A DNA stretch of 6,122 bases. Origin: Acidimicrobiaceae bacterium (GTDB lineage Bacteria > Actinomycetota > Acidimicrobiia > Acidimicrobiales > Acidimicrobiaceae). This document shows, piece after piece, positions 1 through 4,846 of the stretch; the stretch's first letter is position 1; each line of letters starts with the position of its first letter. The position numbers and the translations under genes were made by a program. The notes under the pieces were generated by a model that saw nothing but the letters and a program-made list of their open reading frames with translations, ran no database searches and was not told the DNA's origin. The DNA lies in assembly GCA_013044365.1 (NCBI GenBank), contig JABEUP010000098.1:1-6122 (forward strand), read 5' to 3'.

Positions 1-113
1 GCCGGGGTGGGCTCGGGCAGACTGGGATCTGAGAGCCGTGCAAGCTGTGCATCACGAAATACCTGGTGCTCCGACGGCGTTGTAGTGTAGTGACCGTGAC
101 AGTCGATGATCAT
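1..113 (-). CDS. ligJ: 4-oxalomesaconate hydratase (LigJ-type amidohydrolase), N-terminal part
   Basis: Only the first 37 codons are present; the gene runs off the left edge. The protein opens MIIDCHGHYTTTP, and the HxH pair (His6, His8) right after the first beta strand is the metal-binding start of the amidohydrolase superfamily. The wording DCHGHYTT, followed by a FRDAQL-like stretch, is what I remember of LigJ from the protocatechuate 4,5-cleavage pathway. LigJ hydrates 4-oxalomesaconate to 4-carboxy-4-hydroxy-2-oxoadipate in the cytoplasm. The next gene upstream encodes LigK, which cleaves that product, and this strongly supports the call. The ATG at 113 is the only sensible start: an in-frame stop lies six codons upstream. 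A GGAG site sits about 12 bases before it, rather far. It is the third gene of the minus-strand operon, 42 bases after ligK. Another cytoplasmic amidohydrolase (ACMSD-like) remains possible because the body of the protein is missing. Confidence 0.8.
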   Translation of the reverse strand, partial: MIIDCHGHYTTTPSEHQVFRDAQLARLSDPSLPEPTP

Positions 114-155
114 CTTAAAACCTGTCTCCTAATTGGTTGAGAATGGAGCAAAACC

Positions 156-845
156 TCATTCGGATGCCGGCTTGTCTATATATATAAGTCCCTCGCGCAG
201 AAGCCGCTCGCGCATATTGTGAAAATCAAGCCCCAATTCACCAGCCTGATAGCGGGCACGTGAAATGGCTTCCTTGTCTTCGCGGACCGAGGAAGCATCG
301 AGCACCTTTGCCGCGCTAAGTCGTGGAACCACAACGACACCGTCGTCATCGGCCACGATCACGTCACCTGGTTGAACAATCTGGCCAGCACAAACAATGG
401 GCACATTTACCGAACCTAAGGTCTCTTTTACTGTTCCGGTGGCTGAGATGCACTTGGACCATACCGGAAAACCCATCGCCTCCAGTTCCGCCACGTCGCG
501 GCAACCTGCATCAATGACCAGCCCTTGCACGCCCCGCGATGCGGCCGAGGTTGCCAACAGCTCGCCAAAATAGCCTGCATCCGAAGGGGACGTGGGTGCA
601 ACTACCAGGATGTCGCCCTCCTTACACCACTCGAGCGCAACGTGAATCATCCAATTATCCGCCGGTGCCACACTTACAGTTACCGCACTTCCGGAGATTC
701 TCCTGCCTTTAAATATTGGGTTGATATAAGGCAGCAGCAGCCCGGTACGCTCCTGTGCTTCGTGAATAGTGGCGACGCCATAGCCAGCAAGTGCCCCGAC
801 AACTTTTGGGTCAGCACGGGAAATGTTTTGAATTACAACTGGCAT
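156..845 (-). CDS. ligK: 4-carboxy-4-hydroxy-2-oxoadipate (CHA/HMG) aldolase, RraA-like fold
   Basis: A 229-residue protein, the normal length for LigK/GalC/ProA aldolases. These are divalent-metal class II aldolases that cleave 4-carboxy-4-hydroxy-2-oxoadipate to pyruvate and oxaloacetate, the last step of protocatechuate 4,5-cleavage and gallate breakdown. Family signatures are easy to see: GVATIHEAQERTGLL (23-37), PADNWMIHVA (61-70), GELLATS (94-100), the DAGCRD segment with Arg117 and metal-side Asp118 (112-118), FPVWSK (126-131), GTVKETLGSVNVPIVCAG (137-154) and GDVIVADDDGVVVVP (160-174). The C-terminal tail AGELGLDFHNMRERL is typical of the aldolases and is longer than in RraA, the RNase E inhibitor, so RraA itself is unlikely. 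The ATG at 845 follows the dehydrogenase stop by six bases. Its GGAG site lies inside the last codons of that gene, so translation is probably coupled. ligJ follows directly. Confidence 0.93.
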   Translation of the reverse strand: MPVVIQNISRADPKVVGALAGYGVATIHEAQERTGLLLPYINPIFKGRRISGSAVTVSVAPADNWMIHVALEWCKEGDILVVAPTSPSDAGYFGELLATSAASRGVQGLVIDAGCRDVAELEAMGFPVWSKCISATGTVKETLGSVNVPIVCAGQIVQPGDVIVADDDGVVVVPRLSAAKVLDASSVREDKEAISRARYQAGELGLDFHNMRERLLREGLIYIDKPASE

Positions 846-851
846 TCTCTT

Positions 852-1970
852 TTACTTCTCCTTATCAAGCCAAGGCATCAATGAAACGTGTATCACGTCG
901 GGCTCTCCGCCCCCAACGGCTTTGATCGCACGATCAACGTCTTTGAGTCCAAACCGGTGAGTAGTGAGGAGATGAAGCGGAAAACGGTCTGAGGCAAGTT
1001 GGGCAAGCGCAAGTTCGCAAGCCAGGTAGCTATGCCCGCGCGCGCTCTTTATGGTGATCGCTTTTTCTGTGAGCTTTTTTAGGGGGAAGTCGGGAAATGC
1101 CGCCATCTCACCCTGCACCAGAAGAGTTCCTTCTCTGCGCTTAAGTGCATCTATTCCCAAAAGTATGGGAACCACTCCAGCGCCCGACGTGCAGTCGAGC
1201 ACCACATCAACGCCCTTGCCGCCGGTGATCTCCATTATTCGCCCCAGAGCATCCTCGCTTTGAACATCTATCACGAAGTCGGCACCAAGTATCTTGGCCA
1301 GCTCCAAACGAGCCTTGTCTCTGGTGGTTCCGGTCACGATAACGAGCGACGCGCCCGCCTGCTTGCACGCAACTGCCTGAGAAAGCCCCTGTTGCCCGGG
1401 TCCCTGGATCAAAACCGTGGAGTTGTATCCCACTTTGGCATCAAGAAGTGCCCACTGGATACCATTCGACATTGGAGTGACAATACCCGCCAATTCTGCG
1501 GAAACTCCATCCGGAACCCTGTGAATTACCGCATTCCAGGGGAGATACATATACTCGGCGAAGCCGCCCCAAAGACTGAATTGGTTTTCCACCGTAGTGT
1601 AACCGTATCGGCGTGCGTCAGGATTGGTGCGCCAGTCAGTGTTCTCGCAATGACGATACTCTCCTATATGACACCACTGGCAATTGAAGCAGCCGACGTA
1701 GTGCTCAACGAATATGCGATCGCCGTTATTGACACCTTTTCGCTCCATGAATTCGCGTGACGCGTTAGTGACAATTCCAATGTTTTCATGCCCCATAATA
1801 ACCGGGCCTTCAATGGTTGGTTTTTGGTATAGCTTGACGTCAGTGCCACATATCCCAGCCACTTCAACCTTCATTAGTGCACTGCCCTCAGGAATTTCGG
1901 GCATTGCAAACTCTCTTAATTCGGTCCTTCCGGGACCCGTTCTAACCGCGGCTAAAACGTTCTCTGTCAT
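852..1970 (-). CDS. Zinc-dependent MDR alcohol/polyol dehydrogenase
   Basis: A 372-residue medium-chain dehydrogenase/reductase of the threonine/sorbitol dehydrogenase type (COG1063-like), expected to oxidise an alcohol with NAD(P)+ in the cytoplasm. Visible features are Cys41 in GICGTD and His61-Glu62 in GHEN (catalytic zinc), the four structural-zinc cysteines Cys94, Cys97, Cys100 and Cys108 in the lobe YVGCFNCQWC...RHC, and the Rossmann motif GPGQQG (190-195). A TGGKGVDVVLD segment (249-259) follows. Where related enzymes often carry a zinc-binding Glu (ExP), this one reads IVTPMSNG with Thr164. The substrate cannot be read from sequence. It is the first gene of the operon that goes on to ligK and ligJ, so it probably supplies or clears an intermediate of the same route. 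LigC, the usual semialdehyde dehydrogenase there, belongs to another family (Gfo/Idh/MocA), so this is not LigC. The ATG at 1970 has a GAGGA site six bases upstream and a TATAAT box beyond. Confidence 0.92.
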   Translation of the reverse strand: MTENVLAAVRTGPGRTELREFAMPEIPEGSALMKVEVAGICGTDVKLYQKPTIEGPVIMGHENIGIVTNASREFMERKGVNNGDRIFVEHYVGCFNCQWCHIGEYRHCENTDWRTNPDARRYGYTTVENQFSLWGGFAEYMYLPWNAVIHRVPDGVSAELAGIVTPMSNGIQWALLDAKVGYNSTVLIQGPGQQGLSQAVACKQAGASLVIVTGTTRDKARLELAKILGADFVIDVQSEDALGRIMEITGGKGVDVVLDCTSGAGVVPILLGIDALKRREGTLLVQGEMAAFPDFPLKKLTEKAITIKSARGHSYLACELALAQLASDRFPLHLLTTHRFGLKDVDRAIKAVGGGEPDVIHVSLMPWLDKEK

Positions 1971-1976
1971 TGGAAT

Positions 1977-1981
1977 TCCTC
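1977..1981 (-). promoter_or_regulatory. Ribosome binding site of the MDR dehydrogenase
   Basis: On the minus strand GAGGA lies six bases before the ATG at 1970. It supports that start as the first codon of the operon. Confidence 0.7.
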
Positions 1982-2006
1982 GCTGTATGGCAAAATGTAT
2001 GAAGGC

Positions 2007-2012
2007 ATTATA
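2007..2012 (-). promoter_or_regulatory. -10 box (TATAAT) of the dehydrogenase-ligK-ligJ operon
   Basis: The minus strand carries a perfect TATAAT about 37 bases upstream of the dehydrogenase ATG, which would put the transcript start near 2000 and leave a leader of about 30 bases. No good -35 hexamer is found at 16 to 18 bases (the positions read GCTAAC, GGCTAA and AGGCTA). Such a promoter often depends on an activator. The dyad at 2023-2060 covers the -35 area. Confidence 0.6.
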
Positions 2013-2022
2013 CTTAGTTCGT

Positions 2023-2060
2023 TGTCATGTTAGCCTCGTGAGCGTCGAGTTGCAATGACA
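2023..2060. promoter_or_regulatory. Imperfect dyad in the divergent promoter region, candidate operator
   Basis: The left arm TGTCAT-gttagc-CTCG (2023-2038) and the right arm CGAG-ttgca-ATGACA (2046-2060) are inverted copies, ten paired bases in two blocks with a one-base difference in the linkers. The dyad lies in the 142-base gap between the divergent dehydrogenase and decarboxylase genes. It covers roughly -24 to -61 of the minus-strand promoter. This is where a regulator shared by both operons would bind; the regulator gene is not in the window. For the plus strand only a weak pair is seen (TTGCAA at 2050-2055, TAATAC at 2073-2078, 17 bases apart), and TTGCAA overlaps the right arm. Confidence 0.4.
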
Positions 2061-2097
2061 CCCCAGAGCCATTAATACATGACTGAAATCCGTCAAA

Positions 2098-2103
2098 AAA
2101 GGA
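2098..2103 (+). promoter_or_regulatory. Ribosome binding site of the decarboxylase-like gene
   Basis: AAAGGA ends nine bases before the ATG at 2113, a normal spacing. It supports this start. Confidence 0.65.
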
Positions 2104-2112
2104 CCTATAAAT

Positions 2113-3060
2113 ATGGCAAAAATACCCCTAAGTGCTGTATCCAGGACACAGGGAAACAACGAGGCCGTAAAGAATGGAACAGTAACGCCAAAAGGATTTG
2201 AATTCGATTTCACCGAAGTTCCAATTCTGGTTCAAGCCTTCCGCCGAATGGTTCGGGGACTGGAGTTTGATGTATGCGAGATGGCAATAACCACTTACAT
2301 ATGTGCCAAATCTTACGGCAAAGCATTTACCGCTCTTCCGGTATTCCTCGTACGCGGATTCCATCATGAGGCGATCCTGTACAACACCAAATCCGCTGTG
2401 AGGACGCCAAAAGATCTCGAAGGAGGGCGAGTCGGAGTAAACCGCGGATACACCGTCACCACCGGCGTGTGGGCGCGAGGAATCATGCAGGACGAATACG
2501 GAGTGGATCTGAGCAAGGTCACTTGGGTTCTCTCCGGCGATGAGCATGTGGCAGAGTACAAGGCGCCTTCAAACGTCATCTCCATGGAACCGGGCAACAC
2601 TCTCGAGGACATGCTGATTGCCGGTGATTTGGATGCGGTCATAGGCGTGGAAGTGACGCATCCTGACATTGCGCCTTTGATTCCCAACCCAACCGAGACG
2701 GCTTTCGAGGCACTCCGCGAGCGCGGACTCTATCCGGTCAACCACCTTATTGTGATAAAGGACGAGTTACTCGAGAAATATCCAGACCTTGCCGCAGACG
2801 TCTTCGACACGTTCGCCCGCTCAAAGAAGCTGTACGTTGAAAAACTGCGCACCGGCGAACTCGAGAAGCCAAATGCCACCGACCTAATGTATTTGCGGGT
2901 CATGAATGTAACCGGCTCCGATCCGCTCCCATACGGGATAAACACCAACCGTGCCACAATTGAGAAACTCTTAGACCACGCAATGACTCAGTCGATCATC
3001 AACCAAAGGCCGGCAGTCGAGAGTCTTTTTGCTCCCAGCACCCGAGACTTAGACGCATGA
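2113..3060 (+). CDS. 4,5-dihydroxyphthalate decarboxylase-like protein (Pht5 family, periplasmic-binding-protein fold)
   Basis: A 315-residue protein with the substrate-binding-protein (NMT1/TauA-like) fold but no signal peptide or lipobox; it begins MAKIPLSAVSRTQG, so it should stay in the cytoplasm. That fits the Pht5 decarboxylases, which turn 4,5-dihydroxyphthalate into protocatechuate, rather than an ABC-transporter binding protein. Family landmarks in order: GTVTPKGFEFDF (22-33), EFDVCEM (51-57), PVFLVRGFHH (76-85), PKDLEGGRVGVNRGYTVTTG (99-118), WARGIMQDEYGVDL (120-133), GLYPVNHLIVIKDELL (205-220), DPLPYGINTNR (270-280) and LFAPST (305-310). Pht5 proteins often read RxFRH where this one has RGFHH, so it may be a paralogue acting on another carboxylated substrate. 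It is divergent from a ligK/ligJ operon, which fits a protocatechuate-forming role. It overlaps the isomerase gene by an ATGA. Family is fairly sure; the exact substrate is not. Confidence 0.84.
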   Translation: MAKIPLSAVSRTQGNNEAVKNGTVTPKGFEFDFTEVPILVQAFRRMVRGLEFDVCEMAITTYICAKSYGKAFTALPVFLVRGFHHEAILYNTKSAVRTPKDLEGGRVGVNRGYTVTTGVWARGIMQDEYGVDLSKVTWVLSGDEHVAEYKAPSNVISMEPGNTLEDMLIAGDLDAVIGVEVTHPDIAPLIPNPTETAFEALRERGLYPVNHLIVIKDELLEKYPDLAADVFDTFARSKKLYVEKLRTGELEKPNATDLMYLRVMNVTGSDPLPYGINTNRATIEKLLDHAMTQSIINQRPAVESLFAPSTRDLDA

Positions 3061-3545
3061 CAAGCGCTGGTTCGCAGCCGGAGGAGCACAAACTGAGAAT
3101 CGCCATAGCCGCTGACCACAATGGCGTACAGATGAAGGACCTCCTAGTCAACTACATTAACGGTCTGGGCCATATCGTCGATGACCGCGGCACCAATGGC
3201 ACCGATATCGTCGACTACCCCATCCTCTGTTCGGACGTTGGACGGCGCGTGGTAACTGGACAGGCAGACCGTGGAATTATCATTGGCGGAAGCGGGCAGG
3301 GAGAACACATAGCGTGCAATAAGATCCGTGGCATACGGGCAGGCCTTTGCGGCAGCCTGTTTGAGGTCGAAATCTCCAGAGGAAACAATAATTCCAATGT
3401 CCTGGTTCTCGCAGCCAAGATCATAAGCAACGAGCTGGCCCGGCAACTCACCGCAACTTGGCTGACCACGCCGTTCAAAGGCGGCGTACACCAGCATCGT
3501 TTGGATCAGATCGCACTTTTGGAAGACGGCCAGGAACTATCTTGA
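3057..3545 (+). CDS. RpiB/LacAB-family sugar-phosphate isomerase, variant active site
   Basis: A 162-residue protein of the ribose-5-phosphate isomerase B family, enzymes that interconvert aldose and ketose phosphates. Visible are RIAIAADHNG with Asp20-His21 (14-23), DYP (53-55), the phosphate loop GGSGQGEHIACNKIRGIRAG (77-96), SRGNNNSNVL (107-116) and GGVHQHRLD (142-150). The E. coli catalytic Cys (CGTGVG) is Gly77 here, while Glu83 stands where mycobacterial RpiB has its catalytic Glu. The His of the family's HNN/HND segment, assigned to sugar-ring opening, is Asn110. So the substrate may be an open-chain sugar phosphate and not ribose 5-phosphate. The ATG at 3057 overlaps the decarboxylase stop (ATGA), so the two are co-translated. 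A CTG at 3093, six bases after a strong GGAGGAG, would give the usual family N-terminus. The family is sure; the role beside a decarboxylase is unknown. Confidence 0.88.
   Translation: MTSAGSQPEEHKLRIAIAADHNGVQMKDLLVNYINGLGHIVDDRGTNGTDIVDYPILCSDVGRRVVTGQADRGIIIGGSGQGEHIACNKIRGIRAGLCGSLFEVEISRGNNNSNVLVLAAKIISNELARQLTATWLTTPFKGGVHQHRLDQIALLEDGQELS
3080..3086 (+). promoter_or_regulatory. Strong internal Shine-Dalgarno, possibly for a CTG start of the isomerase
   Basis: GGAGGAG lies 6 bases before an in-frame CTG at 3093-3095. Starting there would give (M)RIAIAADHNG, the canonical RpiB N-terminus. The upstream ATG at 3057 has only a poor site before it but overlaps the decarboxylase stop, so either start could be used. 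Confidence 0.4.
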
Positions 3546-3549
3546 CAAC

Positions 3550-3569
3550 AACGAGATTTCTAACTCGTT
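3550..3569. terminator. Small hairpin between convergent genes, possible weak terminator
   Basis: AACGAG (3550-3555) and CTCGTT (3564-3569) form a 6-bp stem with an 8-base loop. It lies in the 28-base gap between the stops of the isomerase (plus) and the hydrolase (minus). There is no clear T run on either side, so termination is likely but not proven. Confidence 0.35.
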
Positions 3570-3573
3570 ACCG

Positions 3574-4422
3574 CTAAACAGAGTCGAGAAATTCAAGAAT
3601 TCTAGCCGGCGCGGTTTCTTCGGTTTGTTCGCTTACCGGAACATCCCAGAACTGCGACCGGGGAAGACACTCTTGCAAGTACCGCGCTGCTGACGGCGCA
3701 TGCGAGGAGTCCTGACCCGGTACAACCAGTGCAGGAATATCGAGCATCATCAAAGCCTCCGGTTCCGGACCGGGCACAGTATCCCGGCTGAAGAGAGACC
3801 GCACAATCCCGGTCATAATGGTCTGGTACCTGTCAACGTTCAGGTTTGCATAGCTCTGCGCGAATTTCGGGTCGGTGCGGATAACAGTAGCCCAAGGACC
3901 AATACGGGGATCCTGGGTAAAGCTCTTCGAATGGCTGTTTGCAAGAGCAACCACCTTTTCCAGTCCGTTTCCGGCGACGTATGCCATGTGCTGATTGAGA
4001 CGGGCGTGTTGGCTGATGCGGTATTTGACACCTCCGGCAGGCGAAAAGAGAACCATACTCAGCACCACTTCTGGATGAGCGACCGCAAGAGCCGCCACCG
4101 ACGAGCACCCGACGCAACCGCCCATAAGATGCGCCCGGGGAAAACCCAAATGTTCAAGCAACCCTTTGCCTTGGGCGGCATAGTTTTCCCAACGGATAAT
4201 CTCGACCCTTCCGCCCGACAATCCGGACTCACGTCGATCAAATGTGATACAGGTGTAGGTCTTGCTTAAATGCTTCAATAAGTTCAGCCTGGCGTAAATT
4301 GAGAAAGACTTCCAATTTTCTAAAGACGAGTCAAATCCTCCCGGCGAATACATCAAAAGAGGCGGCCCGTCGCCCTCAACCTCATATCGGGTATTAATTC
4401 CGTCGATTGTTGCCATTTCCAT
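3574..4422 (-). CDS. Alpha/beta hydrolase with cysteine nucleophile
   Basis: A 282-residue cytoplasmic alpha/beta-hydrolase-fold protein, typical length, no signal peptide. The oxyanion-hole strand reads PPLLMYSPGGFDSS (20-33), followed by TFDRRESGLSGGR (60-72), the strand after which these enzymes commonly have DxRGxGxS. The nucleophile elbow is HLMGGCVGCS (98-107), so the G-x-Nuc-x-G position is Cys103 and not Ser. The acid is probably Asp238 in LVVPGQDSSHAP. No His is found after His241, where the catalytic His normally follows the last strand; that area reads FWDVPVSEQTEETAP. I recall the GGCxGCS elbow as conserved in a group of uncharacterised bacterial hydrolases, so the Cys is probably a family trait, not decay. 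Possible roles are lactone, ester or C-C hydrolysis in the same catabolic route; none is shown. The ATG at 4422 has GGAGGA seven bases upstream. It is convergent with the isomerase gene and has its own promoter. Confidence 0.9.
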   Translation of the reverse strand: MEMATIDGINTRYEVEGDGPPLLMYSPGGFDSSLENWKSFSIYARLNLLKHLSKTYTCITFDRRESGLSGGRVEIIRWENYAAQGKGLLEHLGFPRAHLMGGCVGCSSVAALAVAHPEVVLSMVLFSPAGGVKYRISQHARLNQHMAYVAGNGLEKVVALANSHSKSFTQDPRIGPWATVIRTDPKFAQSYANLNVDRYQTIMTGIVRSLFSRDTVPGPEPEALMMLDIPALVVPGQDSSHAPSAARYLQECLPRSQFWDVPVSEQTEETAPARILEFLDSV

Positions 4423-4429
4423 CGGGGCA

Positions 4430-4435
4430 TCCTCC
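4430..4435 (-). promoter_or_regulatory. Ribosome binding site of the alpha/beta hydrolase
   Basis: GGAGGA on the minus strand ends seven bases before the ATG at 4422. This selects that ATG over the second one two codons later (4416). Confidence 0.75.
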
Positions 4436-4446
4436 GCAGGTCAAAC

Positions 4447-4452
4447 ATTATA
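4447..4452 (-). promoter_or_regulatory. -10 box (TATAAT) of the hydrolase gene
   Basis: A perfect TATAAT on the minus strand, 24 bases before the hydrolase ATG. This implies a transcript start near 4440 and a leader of under 20 bases holding only the ribosome site. The -35 position (about 4470-4475, TCGAAG) is weak and lies inside an inverted repeat. Confidence 0.6.
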
Positions 4453-4458
4453 AAGTCC

Positions 4459-4491
4459 ATAGGCGGCTGCTTCGAGATCCCATCCGCCTAT
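4459..4491. promoter_or_regulatory. 8-bp perfect inverted repeat over the hydrolase promoter, candidate operator
   Basis: ATAGGCGG (4459-4466) and CCGCCTAT (4484-4491) are perfect inverted copies with 17 bases between them, 25 bases centre to centre. They span about -20 to -52 relative to the inferred transcript start, across the -35. The element is upstream of the transcript, so it should act as DNA (a regulator site) and not as an RNA attenuator. Confidence 0.5.
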
Positions 4492-4508
4492 TCGACTGGT
4501 CACGCATT

Positions 4509-4527
4509 GGACCACACCGATTGGTCC
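4509..4527. promoter_or_regulatory. Second inverted repeat upstream of the hydrolase promoter
   Basis: GGACCA (4509-4514) and TGGTCC (4522-4527) form a 6-bp dyad with 7 bases between. The two half-sites also appear as a near direct repeat (ATTGGACC at 4506, ATTGGTCC at 4520). At about -70 to -88 of the inferred start it could be an activator site. Confidence 0.35.
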
Positions 4528-4619
4528 GTGGATTAAAAAGATTTGGAGTTAATTGCCGACCAGGTTAGTTTCATAAAGCCATACTTGCTTGTTTAATCTT
4601 AACTTTTTGTTTGGGGAAA

Positions 4620-4675
4620 AACCGGCGGAAACCCTTCAGACCAACCATTGGAGTCAGGCGAAGAACCGGCGGAAA
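4620..4675. repeat. Pair of 12-bp direct repeats
   Basis: AACCGGCGGAAA occurs exactly at 4620-4631 and 4664-4675, starting 44 bases apart (about four helical turns), inside non-coding DNA. This could be a pair of protein-binding sites. Nothing else in the window explains it. Confidence 0.55.
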
Positions 4676-4813
4676 TAAATTGCAGCTGACATTCAACGCG
4701 CTCACTGGTTTGGCTTCGACAATTTACCGCTAGATATACCTGGCAGTCCAGCTTTATCGGAAAACGCTCCTATTCCCTGATCACAAGTGAAAACCTTCTC
4801 AAATTCTAAAATC

Positions 4814-4846
4814 GGGGGCTCAACGCTGCTGGAAAATCATTCCCCC
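4814..4846 (-). terminator. Terminator-like hairpin after the quinone oxidoreductase gene
   Basis: Read on the minus strand, GGGGG in the last codons (4846-4842) can pair with CCCCC (4818-4814) across a 23-base loop that contains the TGA stop. A T-rich tail (GATTTTAGAATTT) follows. The stem is short and the loop long, so this is a modest candidate. Confidence 0.35.

Larger units (their letters stand above)
4423..4836. other. 414-base non-coding region between hydrolase and quinone oxidoreductase genes
   Basis: I find no convincing gene here on either strand. From the hydrolase side it holds a ribosome site, a TATAAT box, two inverted repeats, an A+T-rich stretch around 4530-4620, two 12-base direct repeats (4620-4631 and 4664-4675) and a terminator-like hairpin next to the oxidoreductase stop. 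Both flanking genes are on the minus strand, so the region must end one transcript and start the next. Confidence 0.7.

Noticed and set aside
177..186. (TA)5 run as an internal promoter or simple repeat
   Set aside because: It encodes Leu-Ile-Tyr-Ile-Asp at the end of ligK, a segment that resembles the family C-terminus; there is no matching -35 that I can support.
525..884. Plus-strand open frame of 119 codons opposite ligK
   Set aside because: Antisense to the most conserved part of the aldolase, rich in Cys, Arg and His without pattern.
1260..1760. Plus-strand open frame of 166 codons opposite the MDR dehydrogenase
   Set aside because: The minus strand here codes for the zinc lobe and Rossmann motif of the dehydrogenase; the plus frame shows no family features.
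2128..2547. Minus-strand open frame of 139 codons opposite the decarboxylase-like gene
   Set aside because: The plus strand carries the conserved Pht5-family blocks in this interval; the minus frame has none.
2113..3060. Reading the Pht5-like protein as an ABC-transporter substrate-binding protein
   Set aside because: It has no signal peptide or lipobox, there are no permease or ATPase genes next to it, and its sequence blocks match the cytoplasmic decarboxylases of this fold.
3700..4269. Plus-strand open frame of 189 codons opposite the hydrolase gene
   Set aside because: It lies wholly antisense to a gene with clear alpha/beta-hydrolase motifs, and its translation has no recognisable domain.
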